Shown in pieces: positions 43,379 through 51,770 of a stretch of 64,000 bases of DNA. This DNA comes from Hymenobacter actinosclerus (GTDB lineage Bacteria; Bacteroidota; Bacteroidia; Cytophagales; Hymenobacteraceae). The position numbers were made by a program, and so were the translations under genes. The notes beneath the pieces are model-generated. The model had not been told where the DNA came from and searched no databases. It saw only the letters and a list, made by a program, of their open reading frames with translations. The stretch is taken from positions 1 through 64,000 of the forward strand of contig NZ_FOHS01000003.1 in the NCBI RefSeq assembly GCF_900111515.1, read 5' to 3'. Within the stretch, counting starts at the first letter, position 1. Each line of letters opens with the position of its first letter.

Positions 43379-43756
43379 AGCAGGTACATGGCAGATAAAG
43401 GAGAGGATTTTCGATGACATGGCAGCTGACAGTTGGAATCAGTGAAAGGTTCGCATTGGGTTGTTTTCAGCGGCCCGGCAGTTCCTCCCGCCTGCAGGAA
43501 GCGGTTCCGGTGAGGACTACACGAACATGAAGATTACTTTATTCAATTGAATGATGCTAAGGTATATTTTTTATTGGCAAAATCTAAATCACCCCGCCAT
43601 TATTGTAAAAAATACGTGCCAGTACGTAGGCCCGGCTCCGCCGTGGCACGTACTGCGGCCTACGAGCCGGCCTGCCGCAACTTTTGCGGGCACCTGCTCT
43701 CTTGTAATCCCGCACTCGATACCGCGCCGGCCGAGCGCGGGCAGCACGGCAAAAAA
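43379..43756. other. Intergenic region with no supported gene
   Basis: This interval between the 49-aa protein and the response-regulator terminator is AT-rich around 43530-43620 and GC-rich after. It includes a partial inverted pair (GGCCCGGCTC near 43630 and GAGCCGGCC near 43668). Open frames crossing it lack homology and typical codon use. Confidence 0.5.
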
Positions 43757-43802
43757 CCCCGGGCCGCGCCACCCCTTAACCAAGGAGTGGCGCGGCCCGG
43801 GG
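43757..43802 (-). terminator. Terminator of LuxR response-regulator gene
   Basis: CCCCGGGCCGCGCCAC pairs with GTGGCGCGGCCCGGGG across a 14-nt loop and is followed by TTTTTTG on the minus strand, 24 nt past the gene's stop. Confidence 0.9.
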
Positions 43803-43826
43803 CGCTTATAACAGGTGGCTGCGCTG

Positions 43827-44495
43827 CTACGCGAGCAGGTTGTGGCGGATGGCGTACTGAATCAGCCCGACTGCCGACTTGCACTTGGTTTTCGTCAGCA
43901 GGTTGCGGCGGTGGGTTTCCACGGTTCGCTCGCTGATAAACAGGGCTTCGGCAATTTCCAGGTTGGAGTGTTCGCGGGCGATGAGCTGCAGGATTTCCCG
44001 CTCGCGCCGGGTAATGGCCGGTGGGCCCGGCGTTTCGAGGCTGGCCGTAATCTGCAGGTTCTGGAGCAGCGTATCGGCCACGTCCTGGCTGAAATAGGTG
44101 CGGCCGGCGGCCACCTGCCGGATGGCGGTGCTCAACTCGGCGCGGCTGGCGGTTTTCAGCACGTAGCCGGCCCCGCCGGCCTCCAGCACTTCGGCCACGG
44201 TGGCGTGGTCGTGGAACATGCTCAGGGCCAGCACCCGCACCTCGGCCCAGCCGGCGCGGATGGCGCGGGCCAGCTCTACGCCGCTCATGCCGGGCATGCT
44301 CAGGTCGAGCAGTACTACCCGTACTTCCGGATGGGCGCTGAGCAGCTCCAGCGCCTGCTCGCCGCCGTTGGCCTGGGCCACCACCCGCAGGTCGGTTTCG
44401 GGCAGCAGCATCTGCCGGATGCCTTCCACGACCATCGGGTGGTCATCCACCAGCAGCAAGTCAATCACGGCTTCGGATGCAGATAAAGCAGACAT
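43827..44495 (-). CDS. NarL/LuxR-family response regulator
   Basis: A 222-aa regulator. The receiver domain has acidic pocket VDDHP and phosphoacceptor Asp64 (VLLDLSMPGM), with switch residues LALS and VLKTAS. The C-terminal LuxR helix-turn-helix reads ITRREREILQLIAREHSNLEIAEALFISERTVETHRRNLLTKTKCKSAVGLIQYAI. No kinase is adjacent, so the partner is encoded elsewhere. The start at 44495 gives the usual N-terminus, while an upstream extension is GC-rich shadow. A strong terminator follows. Confidence 0.94.
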   Translation of the reverse strand: MSALSASEAVIDLLLVDDHPMVVEGIRQMLLPETDLRVVAQANGGEQALELLSAHPEVRVVLLDLSMPGMSGVELARAIRAGWAEVRVLALSMFHDHATVAEVLEAGGAGYVLKTASRAELSTAIRQVAAGRTYFSQDVADTLLQNLQITASLETPGPPAITRREREILQLIAREHSNLEIAEALFISERTVETHRRNLLTKTKCKSAVGLIQYAIRHNLLA

Positions 44496-44680
44496 GGAAA
44501 CAAGATAAGCCCCGGCTCCGGCTCCACTACGGCGGTCCGGCCTTACACGAAAGATACGCAAATCCAGCCGGGCCCGCCGGCGCGGCGCGGCCCGGCGGCA
44601 ACGCGCCACCCGAATTGGCAGTAAAACCTAGCCTCCCTGCTGCCCATTCTTTCTTCTCACCGATTTTCTTTTTGTCACTC

Positions 44681-44890
44681 ATGCGCAAAGGCACCCAAGT
44701 AAGCTGGAAATACGGCACCGGCACGGCCACCGGCAAAATCGAGGAAACCCACAAGGAAACGGTCAGCCGCAAGCTCAAAGGCTCCGAAATAGTGCGCCAC
44801 GGCACCCCCGACAACCCTGCCTACCTCATTGTGCAGGAAAACGGCGACCGGGTGCTCAAGCTGAAAAGCGAAGTGAAAGCGGCCGGCTGA
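44681..44890 (+). CDS. HVA1/TUDOR-type small protein
   Basis: A 69-aa cytoplasmic protein, MRKGTQVSWKYGTGTATGKIEE.., with the short barrel pattern of the 'hypervirulence associated' TUDOR domain (formerly DUF2945): G-x-x-V-x-W.. G.. G-x-I-x-E and the later GTPDNPAYLIVQENGDRVLKLKSEV. Family members are widespread small stress-associated proteins of unknown activity. The ATG at 44681 starts exactly at the domain. A bidirectional terminator follows. Confidence 0.88.
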   Translation: MRKGTQVSWKYGTGTATGKIEETHKETVSRKLKGSEIVRHGTPDNPAYLIVQENGDRVLKLKSEVKAAG

Positions 44891-44911
44891 CTGCCCTGAC
44901 TGCCCGCCACG

Positions 44912-44946
44912 CAAAAGCCCCGTCAGAAGGTTCTGACGGGGCTTTG
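44912..44946. terminator. Bidirectional terminator
   Basis: AAAGCCCCGTCAGAA and TTCTGACGGGGCTTT form a 15-bp perfect stem with a 2-nt gap, between convergent genes. Confidence 0.88.
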
Positions 44947-44974
44947 CCTTGGGTTGAAGCCGGTGGGCTGTTGC

Positions 44975-46555
44975 CTAGAGGTTGTCTTTATCAGGCTTGA
45001 TGAAGGCTTCTTCGTCCATCTCGGTGGGCACTACCACCACGCCTTTCTGGAGCATGGAGTTGCGCTTGCCGTAGAGGAAGTACACGATAAAGCCCAGCAG
45101 CATCCAGCCAGCGGCCACTTCCAGCGTAGCCGAGTCGAGGCCGATGATGAGGGCCGTGCATACCAGGGCGCCCATGATGGGCACCAGCGGGAAGCTGGCC
45201 GACGAGAGCGGCGCGCGGAACGGCCGCGGCTGGTCGGGGTCGGACTTGCGCATAATCCACACGCCCAGGCTTACCAGCACGAAGGCCAGCAGCGTACCGA
45301 ACGAGGTCAGGTCGCCGGCCAGGTTGCCGGGCACGAAGGCCGCGAACAAGCCCACGAACAGCATGAGCATGAGGTTGGATTTGTACGGCGTGTTGAAGCG
45401 CGGGTGCAGTTCGGAGAAGGCCTTGGGCATCAGCCCGTCCTTGGCCATGGAGAAGAACACGCGGCTCTGGCCCATGAGCATCACCAGCATTACCGAGGTG
45501 AAACCCAGCAGAATACCAATGGTAACGGCCGTAGCCAGCCAGCCGTAGCCGGTCATGTGCGCGCTGATGGCGTAGCTTACCGAAGCCTCGCCCCCGATGG
45601 CCGGATCGGCAAATTCGCGCCAGTTGGCCACCCCCGTCAGCACGTGGCCGAACAGGATGTAGAGAACGGTACAGATGGCCAGCGAGCCTAGAATACCGAT
45701 GGGCATGTCGCGCTTGGGATTGCGGGCTTCCTGTGCGGCCGTGCTCACGGCATCGAAACCAATGAAGGCAAAGAACACGATGCCTGCGCCCCCCAGAATG
45801 CCGCCCCAGCCGTGCTTGTTCCAGCCTTCGTAGGTGCGGACCACCTCGCCGGCGGCGTTTTTCACTACGGCATCGGCCGGAATGAGGTAGGGCGTGTGGT
45901 TGGCGGGGTTGATGAACTGCCAGCCCACGGCGATGAACACGATAACAATCAGCACCTTCAGCACCACGATGATGGCGTTGAACATGGCCGACTCCTGGGT
46001 GCCTTTTACCAGCAACAGGCTCAGGGCCACGATGATGAGCAGCGCCGGCAGGTTGATAACGCCCTGCTCAGCTACCCCGTTGATGATGGCTTTCTCGAAG
46101 GGCGAGTGGCTTAAACTATAGGGTATACTGGTCCCAAACGTCTCCAGCAGCTTGTTGAGGTATTCGCTCCAGGCGATGGACACGGTGGCCGCGCCCAGGG
46201 CGTATTCCATAATCAGAGCCCAGCCGATAATCCAGGCTACCAGCTCGCCCATGGTGGTGTAAGCGTAGGTGTAGGCCGAACCGGCGATGGGAATCATGGC
46301 GGCGAACTCGGCGTAGCACAGGCCCGCGAATACGCAGCCGAAAGCGGCCAGAACGAAGGCCAGCGTAACGCCCGGCCCCGAGGCCTGCGCGGCGGCGGCG
46401 GCGGTGCGCACAAACAGGCCCGCTCCGATGATGGCGCCTACGCCCAGGGCGACCAGGTTGCCCGCACCCAGCGTCCGTTGCAGGGTGCCATGCCCGGTGG
46501 AGTTGGCCTCGCCCAGGAGCACGGCCAGCGGTTTTTTGGCGAAAATATTTGCCAT
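44975..46555 (-). CDS. Cationic amino acid/APC permease
   Basis: A 526-aa transporter with about 12-14 transmembrane helices. The N-terminus KPLAVLLGEANSTGHGTLQRTLGAGNLVALGVGAIIGAGLFVRT has the GxGAIIGxG substrate-binding helix of APC carriers. Further segments are FIGFDAVSTAAQEARNPKRDMPIGILGSLAIC and SRVFFSMAKDGLMPKAFSELHPRFNTPYKSN, close to bacterial YfnA/CAT-type amino acid permeases. The start at 46555 is the first Met after an unrelated extension. It is predicted to import amino acids with protons. Monocistronic. Confidence 0.93.
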   Translation of the reverse strand: MANIFAKKPLAVLLGEANSTGHGTLQRTLGAGNLVALGVGAIIGAGLFVRTAAAAAQASGPGVTLAFVLAAFGCVFAGLCYAEFAAMIPIAGSAYTYAYTTMGELVAWIIGWALIMEYALGAATVSIAWSEYLNKLLETFGTSIPYSLSHSPFEKAIINGVAEQGVINLPALLIIVALSLLLVKGTQESAMFNAIIVVLKVLIVIVFIAVGWQFINPANHTPYLIPADAVVKNAAGEVVRTYEGWNKHGWGGILGGAGIVFFAFIGFDAVSTAAQEARNPKRDMPIGILGSLAICTVLYILFGHVLTGVANWREFADPAIGGEASVSYAISAHMTGYGWLATAVTIGILLGFTSVMLVMLMGQSRVFFSMAKDGLMPKAFSELHPRFNTPYKSNLMLMLFVGLFAAFVPGNLAGDLTSFGTLLAFVLVSLGVWIMRKSDPDQPRPFRAPLSSASFPLVPIMGALVCTALIIGLDSATLEVAAGWMLLGFIVYFLYGKRNSMLQKGVVVVPTEMDEEAFIKPDKDNL

Positions 46556-46762
46556 AAGGGAAAACGAGGAGTTTAAGGAAGTGAAAAGATGAGAAGCTGA
46601 TGTAAGCGAAGTGGGCTGCCAGTTCTTTGGCAGGCCCAATATAGGGCCATAATCCGGTTTCTAAGGCCCTGTTTGCCGACGCGGATAAAAACCCACCCCG
46701 TTAAACCCCGGGGCCGCGCCGGCATCTATCGGCCGTAAACCAAGTCCACAGACCCCCCGACT

Positions 46763-47173
46763 ATGAAAAAGTTGCTCATCCTGCTGGCCGCCGCGGCCCT
46801 GACTGCCGGCGCCGCTACCGCCCAAACCACCAACCCCACGCCCCGATCGGCCGGCGGCCGCATGGAACAGGCCACGCCCGAGCAGCAGGCCGACCGCCTC
46901 ACCAAGCAGCTCAGCCTCTCGGCCGACCAGCGCACCCAGCTGGTAACGCTGGAGCAGGCCCGCCGCGCAGAAATGCAAACCATGCGCGGCCAGATGCCGG
47001 CCGGCGGCGACCGCACCGCCATGCGCCAGACCATGCAAACCATGCGCGACAAGTACGACACCCAGCTCAAGGGCATCCTCACCGCCGACCAGTACACCCG
47101 CTACAGCCAGCAGCGCGAGGAGCGCGCCGAAAACCGGGGCGGCCGGAAAATGAAGATGAAAACCAAAAGCTAG
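46763..47173 (+). CDS. Secreted Spy/CpxP-like (LTxxQ) protein
   Basis: A 136-aa periplasmic protein. A signal peptide (MKKLLILLAAAALTAGAATAQ) is followed by a mostly helical, Gln/Arg-rich region with the LTxxQ-like repeats LSADQRTQLVTLEQARR and LTADQYTRYSQQREE. Such proteins act as periplasmic chaperones or stress sensors; Bacteroidota have many of unknown role. The basic tail GGRKMKMKTKS is notable. A terminator follows. Confidence 0.8.
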   Translation: MKKLLILLAAAALTAGAATAQTTNPTPRSAGGRMEQATPEQQADRLTKQLSLSADQRTQLVTLEQARRAEMQTMRGQMPAGGDRTAMRQTMQTMRDKYDTQLKGILTADQYTRYSQQREERAENRGGRKMKMKTKS

Positions 47174-47205
47174 CCTCCCGGCGGCGGCCCCGCGCGCCCT
47201 GCCCG

Positions 47206-47237
47206 AAGCCCCGAACCACCTGGTTCGGGGCTTTTTT
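47206..47237 (+). terminator. Terminator after Spy-like gene
   Basis: AAGCCCCGAACCA-CC-TGGTTCGGGGCTTTTTT is a compact hairpin with a T-tract. Confidence 0.9.
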
Positions 47238-47241
47238 CAGG

Positions 47242-47281
47242 CCCCGGCCCGCCGGCTGCCCGGCCGGCCGGCGGGCCGGGG
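47242..47281. repeat. GC-rich inverted repeat
   Basis: CCCCGGCCCGCCGG and CCGGCGGGCCGGGG are a perfect 14-bp inverted pair around a 12-bp GC-only loop, directly after a terminator and 37 bp before a -7 element. It may be a secondary stop or a regulatory hairpin. Confidence 0.6.
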
Positions 47282-47317
47282 TGGGCAACTTTTGCGGCGC
47301 GGCGTGGTTGGCTTGCG

Positions 47318-47325
47318 TATATTTG
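47318..47325 (+). promoter_or_regulatory. -7 element of the persulfide dioxygenase-like gene
   Basis: TATATTTG matches TAnnTTTG and lies 64 nt before the chosen start. The expected -33 element is not clear. Confidence 0.55.
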
Positions 47326-47388
47326 AAAGTATGCCCTCTGCAATGGCGGCCCGGCCGCCGGGGCACCTCTCACCACACCCAACACCCC

Positions 47389-48759
47389 ATGAGTCCTCTG
47401 CCCAGTAGTACCGGCTCGGTACAAATTCAGCAGTTCTACGATAAAGGCCTGGCCCACGCGAGCTACGCCATCCGCAGCGAAGGCCAGATTGCCCTCATCG
47501 ACCCGGCCCGCGACCCGCAGCCTTACTACGATTTCGCCGACGAGCACGAGTCGCGCATCGTGGCCATCATCGAAACCCACCCCCACGCCGATTTCGTCAG
47601 CTCGCACCTCGAAATTTCGCAGGAAACCGGCGCCCCTATTTATGTCAGCCAGTTGGCGCACGTCAGCTACCCCCACCAGGGCTTCGACGACGGCCAGCGC
47701 GTTGTGGTGGGCACCGTCGAGCTGCACGCCCTGAACACCCCGGGCCACTCGCCCGATTCCATCAGCGTGCTGCTCATGGATGAGCTGGGCCAGACCCGGG
47801 CCGTATTTACCGGCGACACGCTATTTGTGGGCGACGTGGGCCGGCCCGACCTGCGCGAGTCCGACGCCGTGGGCGGGCACAGCCGCGAGTCGCTGGCGGC
47901 CCAGCTCTACCAGAGCACCCGCCAGAAGCTGATGACGCTGCCGGCCTCGACCAGGGTATACCCGGCCCACGGCCCCGGCTCGCTGTGCGGCAAAACCACC
48001 AGCCCCGACCTCGACAGCACCATCGGCAAGGAAATCAAGACCAACTACGCCCTGCAACCCATGAGCGAGGCCGATTTCGTGCAGGTGCTGCTCGAAGACC
48101 AGCCCTTCATGCCCAAGTATTTCGGGCACGATGTGCTGCTCAACAAGCACGGCGCCGCGCCCTTCGAAGACAGCATCCGGACGGTGCCGCGCCTGCGCTC
48201 GGAAGACGAGATAGAGCCCGGTTTCCTGCTGATTGACACCCGGCCGGCCGAGGAGTTCCGGGCCGGCCACCTGCCGGGCGCCATTAACCTGATGGACGGG
48301 GGCAAGTTTGAAACCTGGCTGGGCTCGATTGTGGGCCCCGACGAGCCGTTCTACCTGCTGGCCGACTCGCAGATTGCCCTCGACACCGTCATCCGCAAAG
48401 CCGCCAAAATCGGCTACGAAACCAACATCAGGGGTGCCCTGCTCACGCCCCGCGAGCTGCCCGCCGGCAGCCCCGCCCCCGACGTGGAGCAGGTGCGCCG
48501 ACAGCCCGAAGACTTTACCATCGTGGATATCCGCAACCGCACCGAGGCCAAAGAGCGGCTGTTTGAAAACGCGCTGGTGATTCCGCTGCCCGAGCTGCGC
48601 GAGCGGGCCCAGGAGATTCCGACCGACAAGCCCGTACTGGTGCACTGCGCCGGCGGCTACCGCTCGGCGGCCGGCTCCAGCATTGTGCGGGCCGCTTTGC
48701 CGGGCGCGGCGGTGTACGACCTCTCGGACGCAGTAACGTCGTTCCAGCCTGTTCAGTAA
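47389..48759 (+). CDS. CstB-like persulfide dioxygenase with two rhodanese domains
   Basis: A 456-aa cytoplasmic protein. The N-terminal metallo-beta-lactamase domain has the persulfide-dioxygenase motif THPHADFVSSH (His64, His66, Asp68, His73) and FTGDTLFVGDVGRPDL. The first rhodanese domain (LLIDTRPAEEFRAGHLPGAINL) lacks the catalytic cysteine, having YLLADSQIALD in its place. The second (IVDIRNRTEAKERL.. VLVHCAGGYRSAAG) keeps Cys420. This is the arrangement of Staphylococcus CstB (444 aa), which converts persulfides to thiosulfate and sulfite. Role here: sulfide/persulfide detoxification, by homology. The start at 47389 fits the promoter. Confidence 0.9.
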   Translation: MSPLPSSTGSVQIQQFYDKGLAHASYAIRSEGQIALIDPARDPQPYYDFADEHESRIVAIIETHPHADFVSSHLEISQETGAPIYVSQLAHVSYPHQGFDDGQRVVVGTVELHALNTPGHSPDSISVLLMDELGQTRAVFTGDTLFVGDVGRPDLRESDAVGGHSRESLAAQLYQSTRQKLMTLPASTRVYPAHGPGSLCGKTTSPDLDSTIGKEIKTNYALQPMSEADFVQVLLEDQPFMPKYFGHDVLLNKHGAAPFEDSIRTVPRLRSEDEIEPGFLLIDTRPAEEFRAGHLPGAINLMDGGKFETWLGSIVGPDEPFYLLADSQIALDTVIRKAAKIGYETNIRGALLTPRELPAGSPAPDVEQVRRQPEDFTIVDIRNRTEAKERLFENALVIPLPELRERAQEIPTDKPVLVHCAGGYRSAAGSSIVRAALPGAAVYDLSDAVTSFQPVQ

Positions 48760-48762
48760 TCG

Positions 48763-48851
48763 TTTCTCGCAGCGGTTCGCGGAGGGATACCAGAGGTGAA
48801 AGGGAATCCTCTTTTCACCTCTGGTATCCCTCCGCGAACCGCTGCGAGAAA
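48763..48851. repeat. Perfect 39-bp palindrome (long hairpin)
   Basis: The arms 48763-48801 and 48813-48851 are exact reverse complements over all 39 bp, separated by 11 bp (GGGAATCCTCT). The sequence ends AGAGGTGAAA / TTTCACCTCT at the inner tips. It occupies almost the entire gap between the persulfide dioxygenase and sbcD, and is the longest perfect hairpin seen. Its arm words differ from the GTCAT family. Confidence 0.95.
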
Positions 48852-48863
48852 ACCCATAGCCCA

Positions 48864-50102
48864 ATGCGCATCCTTCATACCGCCGACTGGCACCTGGGCC
48901 AGCGGTTTATTCAGGGCCACGAGCGAACCGAGGAGCACCGCCACTTTCTGGACTGGCTCATTGCCACCATTCAGCAGGAAAAGGTTGAAGTGCTCATCAT
49001 TGCCGGCGACGTTTTCGATACCGGCTCGCCTTCCAACCAGGCCCTGGAGCTGTACTACGATTTCCTGCTGAAACTGCGCCAGACCGGCTGCCGCGACGTG
49101 GTGGTGGTGGGCGGCAACCACGACTCGCCGGCTACCCTGAACGCGCCGGCGCGGCTGCTGCGCCACCTGCGGGTGCACGTGGTGGGCTGCGTGCCCGAGT
49201 GCTTCGAGGAGCAGGTGCTGGTGCTCGACGATGCCAACGGCCGGCCCGGGCTGGTAGTGTGCGCCGTGCCCTTTCTGCGCGACCGGGACGTGCGCCTCTC
49301 GGTGCCCGGCGAATCGGCCGAGGAGCGTGAGGCCCGCATCAAACAGGGCCTGGCCGACCACTACGCCCGCGTGGCCGACATCGAGCAGGTGTGGCAGCTG
49401 AAGGCGCTGGGCGTGCCGGTGCTGGCCACCGGCCACCTGTACGCCGCCGGGGCCGCCCCCTCCGATTCGGAGCGCACCATTCATGTGGGCAACCTGGGCC
49501 AGGTAACCGCCGACCACTTCCCGGCCGTTTTCGACTACGTGGCGCTGGGCCACCTGCACCGGCCCCAGCGGGTGGGCGGGCGGGAGCATATCCGCTACTC
49601 GGGCTCCCCCATCGCGCTGTCGTTTTCCGAAGTCGACCACGGCAAGGAAGTGCTGCTGGTGGAGTTTGCCGCCGGCAAGCTGGCGGAGCTGCGCAGCCGG
49701 CCGGTGCCGGGCGCGCGGCGGCTGGTGCGCTTCCACGGCACGCTGGAAGAAGTTGGGGCTGCCCTCGTAGCCTACGACAATGCTGGCTACGCGCTGCCCG
49801 CCTGGGCCGATGTGCAGGTGCATTCGGAGCTGAGCCAGCTGGAGGTAGCCGAGGCGCTGCTGAAAGTGATTGACGCCCTCGACCGGCATCAACTGGTAGT
49901 GCTGGCCCGCCGCCACCTGCGCCTGATTGCCCTGCGCCCCCTGGGCTCCGGCCCCGACGACGACGAGGCAGCCGCCAGCCTCACCCGCAGCCTGCACGAT
50001 TTCACGGCCCGCGAGGTATTCGAGCAGCGCCTCGATGCCGAGCCCGCCGAGGCCCGCGCCGAGCTGCTGCGCACCTTCGACGAGTTGCTGGAGGGCCTGT
50101 AG
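48864..50102 (+). CDS. sbcD: Nuclease SbcCD subunit D
   Basis: The 412-aa nuclease partner of SbcC, which cuts DNA hairpins and palindromes and resects double-strand breaks. It begins MRILHTADWHLGQRFIQGHERTEEHRHFLDWL and has the calcineurin-type metal motifs D-x-H (8-10), IAGDVFDTGSPSN, GGNHDS and ATGHLYA plus GHLHRPQRV. The sbcC gene is not next to it but 6 kb downstream on the same strand. The gene is preceded by a perfect long palindrome, the kind of structure SbcCD attacks. Family length and start are normal. Confidence 0.96.
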   Translation: MRILHTADWHLGQRFIQGHERTEEHRHFLDWLIATIQQEKVEVLIIAGDVFDTGSPSNQALELYYDFLLKLRQTGCRDVVVVGGNHDSPATLNAPARLLRHLRVHVVGCVPECFEEQVLVLDDANGRPGLVVCAVPFLRDRDVRLSVPGESAEEREARIKQGLADHYARVADIEQVWQLKALGVPVLATGHLYAAGAAPSDSERTIHVGNLGQVTADHFPAVFDYVALGHLHRPQRVGGREHIRYSGSPIALSFSEVDHGKEVLLVEFAAGKLAELRSRPVPGARRLVRFHGTLEEVGAALVAYDNAGYALPAWADVQVHSELSQLEVAEALLKVIDALDRHQLVVLARRHLRLIALRPLGSGPDDDEAAASLTRSLHDFTAREVFEQRLDAEPAEARAELLRTFDELLEGL

Positions 50103-50153
50103 CAGCAGCAGCGGCGGCCGGCTTTCGGGGCGGCCGGCTTCGGTCGGTGGTTG

Positions 50154-50161
50154 TACCTTTG
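50154..50161 (+). promoter_or_regulatory. nhaA: -7 element of nhaA promoter
   Basis: TACCTTTG matches TAnnTTTG, 101 nt before the preferred nhaA start, leaving a fairly long leader. No -33 element at standard spacing. Confidence 0.5.
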
Positions 50162-50261
50162 GGCGAGAAGCGCGGGTTGGGCCGTCCTGGCCCGCCCTTC
50201 GTTGTGGGTGGGCGGCACATGTTCGCCGGCCGCTCCTGTTCTCCCCTGCCCCATTGCTTTT

Positions 50262-51599
50262 ATGGCCGTATCCAAAATAGTTCGTCCGCTGGTGCGGCCG
50301 TTTGCCGAGTTTTTCCGCCGCGAAGCGGCCGGCGGCATTATGCTGATGGCAAGTGCCGTGCTGGCCCTGATTATGGCCAACAGCAACTGGGGGCCGGCGC
50401 ACTTTTTCCCCGAACTCTGGGACAAGCACCTCAACCTCTCGCTCAACGGCTACGGCCTCGACCTGAGCTTGCTGCACTGGATCAATGACGGGCTGATGAG
50501 CATTTTCTTCCTCATCGTGGGCCTGGAAATCAAGCGCGAGGTGCTGGAGGGCGAGCTTTCGGAACGGCGGCAGGCCACGCTGCCCATTGCCGCCGCCATT
50601 GGCGGCATGGTGGTGCCGGCGCTGGTGTACTTCTTCATCAACCGGGGCCACCCCGCCGCCAACGCCTGGGGCATCCCGATGGCCACCGACATTGCCTTCG
50701 CGCTGGCAGTATTGCAGCTGCTGGGGCCGCGCGTGCCGCTGGGCCTCAAGGTGTTCCTCACGGCCCTGGCCATTGTCGACGATTTGGGCGCGGTGCTGGT
50801 AATTGCCGGCTACTACACCACCAACCTGCACCTCAACTACCTGTATCTGGCCCTGGGCACCTGGGTGCTGCTGATGAACCTGAACCTGCTGGGCGTGCGC
50901 AGCCTGGTGGTATTTATGCCGCTGGGGCTGCTGCTGTGGTTTTTCATGCACGAGTCGGGGGTGCACGCCACGCTGGCCGGCGTGATGCTCGCCCTCACCA
51001 TTCCCTCGCGCATCGGCCAGGCCAAGCCCGAAATCCTGCTCATGCTCAACAGCCGCCTGAGCATGATTCAGGACGAAGTGCACGGCGCCGATGCCAACCC
51101 GCGCATCATCAGCGAGGAGTTGGAGTACCTTTCCGACGCCATCAGCTCGCCGGCCCAGAAGCTGGAGCAGCGCCTGCACTCGGTGGTGGCCTTCGTGATT
51201 ATCCCGCTCTTCGCCTTCGCCAACACCAGCCTCGAAATAGATGCCTCGGTGTTCCGCGACCTGCTCACGCCGCTGGGCCTGGGCATCATTCTGGGCCTCA
51301 CGGTGGGCAAGCCGCTGGGCATCGGGGCGATGAGCTGGCTGAGCATCCGCCTGGGCTGGGCCTCGCTGCCGGCCGGCGTCACATGGCGGCACATCTGGGG
51401 CGCGGGCCTGCTGGGCGGCATCGGCTTCACCATGTCGCTGTTTATCACGCTGCTGGCCCTGGGCGAGCACACGGCCGGCGAGCCGGTAGCCAAGCTGGCC
51501 ATCCTCACCGCCTCGTTCATCTCCGGCACCCTCGGCTTCGTGCTGCTGCGCACCATGCCGTTGCCGGAGGAAGTAATAGGTAGTAACGCTACGCGGTAG
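50262..51599 (+). CDS. nhaA: Na+/H+ antiporter NhaA
   Basis: A 445-aa inner-membrane antiporter. Twelve helices; diagnostic segments GLEIKREVLEGELS, GIPMATDIAFALAVL and ALAIVDDLGAVLVIAG (carrying the paired Asp of the ion site), and AGLLGGIGFTMSLFITLLAL near the end. It starts at the ATG of MAVSKIVRPL (50262); the longer frame upstream has no helical sense. Role: sodium and pH homeostasis. It stands between sbcD and a GLPGLI/TonB locus with a promoter of its own. Confidence 0.96.
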   Translation: MAVSKIVRPLVRPFAEFFRREAAGGIMLMASAVLALIMANSNWGPAHFFPELWDKHLNLSLNGYGLDLSLLHWINDGLMSIFFLIVGLEIKREVLEGELSERRQATLPIAAAIGGMVVPALVYFFINRGHPAANAWGIPMATDIAFALAVLQLLGPRVPLGLKVFLTALAIVDDLGAVLVIAGYYTTNLHLNYLYLALGTWVLLMNLNLLGVRSLVVFMPLGLLLWFFMHESGVHATLAGVMLALTIPSRIGQAKPEILLMLNSRLSMIQDEVHGADANPRIISEELEYLSDAISSPAQKLEQRLHSVVAFVIIPLFAFANTSLEIDASVFRDLLTPLGLGIILGLTVGKPLGIGAMSWLSIRLGWASLPAGVTWRHIWGAGLLGGIGFTMSLFITLLALGEHTAGEPVAKLAILTASFISGTLGFVLLRTMPLPEEVIGSNATR

Positions 51600-51770
51600 C
51601 CCCGGCGAGGCGGCCTGGCCCGGTAGCCTAATAGTAGCAGCAGCTACCAGAACCCCAGCGGGGCAACGCAATTGGGTTGGGTTAGCAGATACCGTTTTGG
51701 ATGGCTTTAGCCAGCACCTTAGCGGCTCCATTGCTGCCCTATAATGTGCAGCAGGTTTACGCTTTGGTAT

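Noticed and set aside
43547..43936. Frames of 129 and 86 aa
   Set aside because: They cross a terminator and an intergenic repeat-like stretch and overlap the response regulator gene; no typical codon use.
48753..51731. 992-aa minus-strand open frame
   Set aside because: It runs antisense through sbcD and nhaA, both with full motifs; composition is Gln/His/Arg/Pro-rich shadow.
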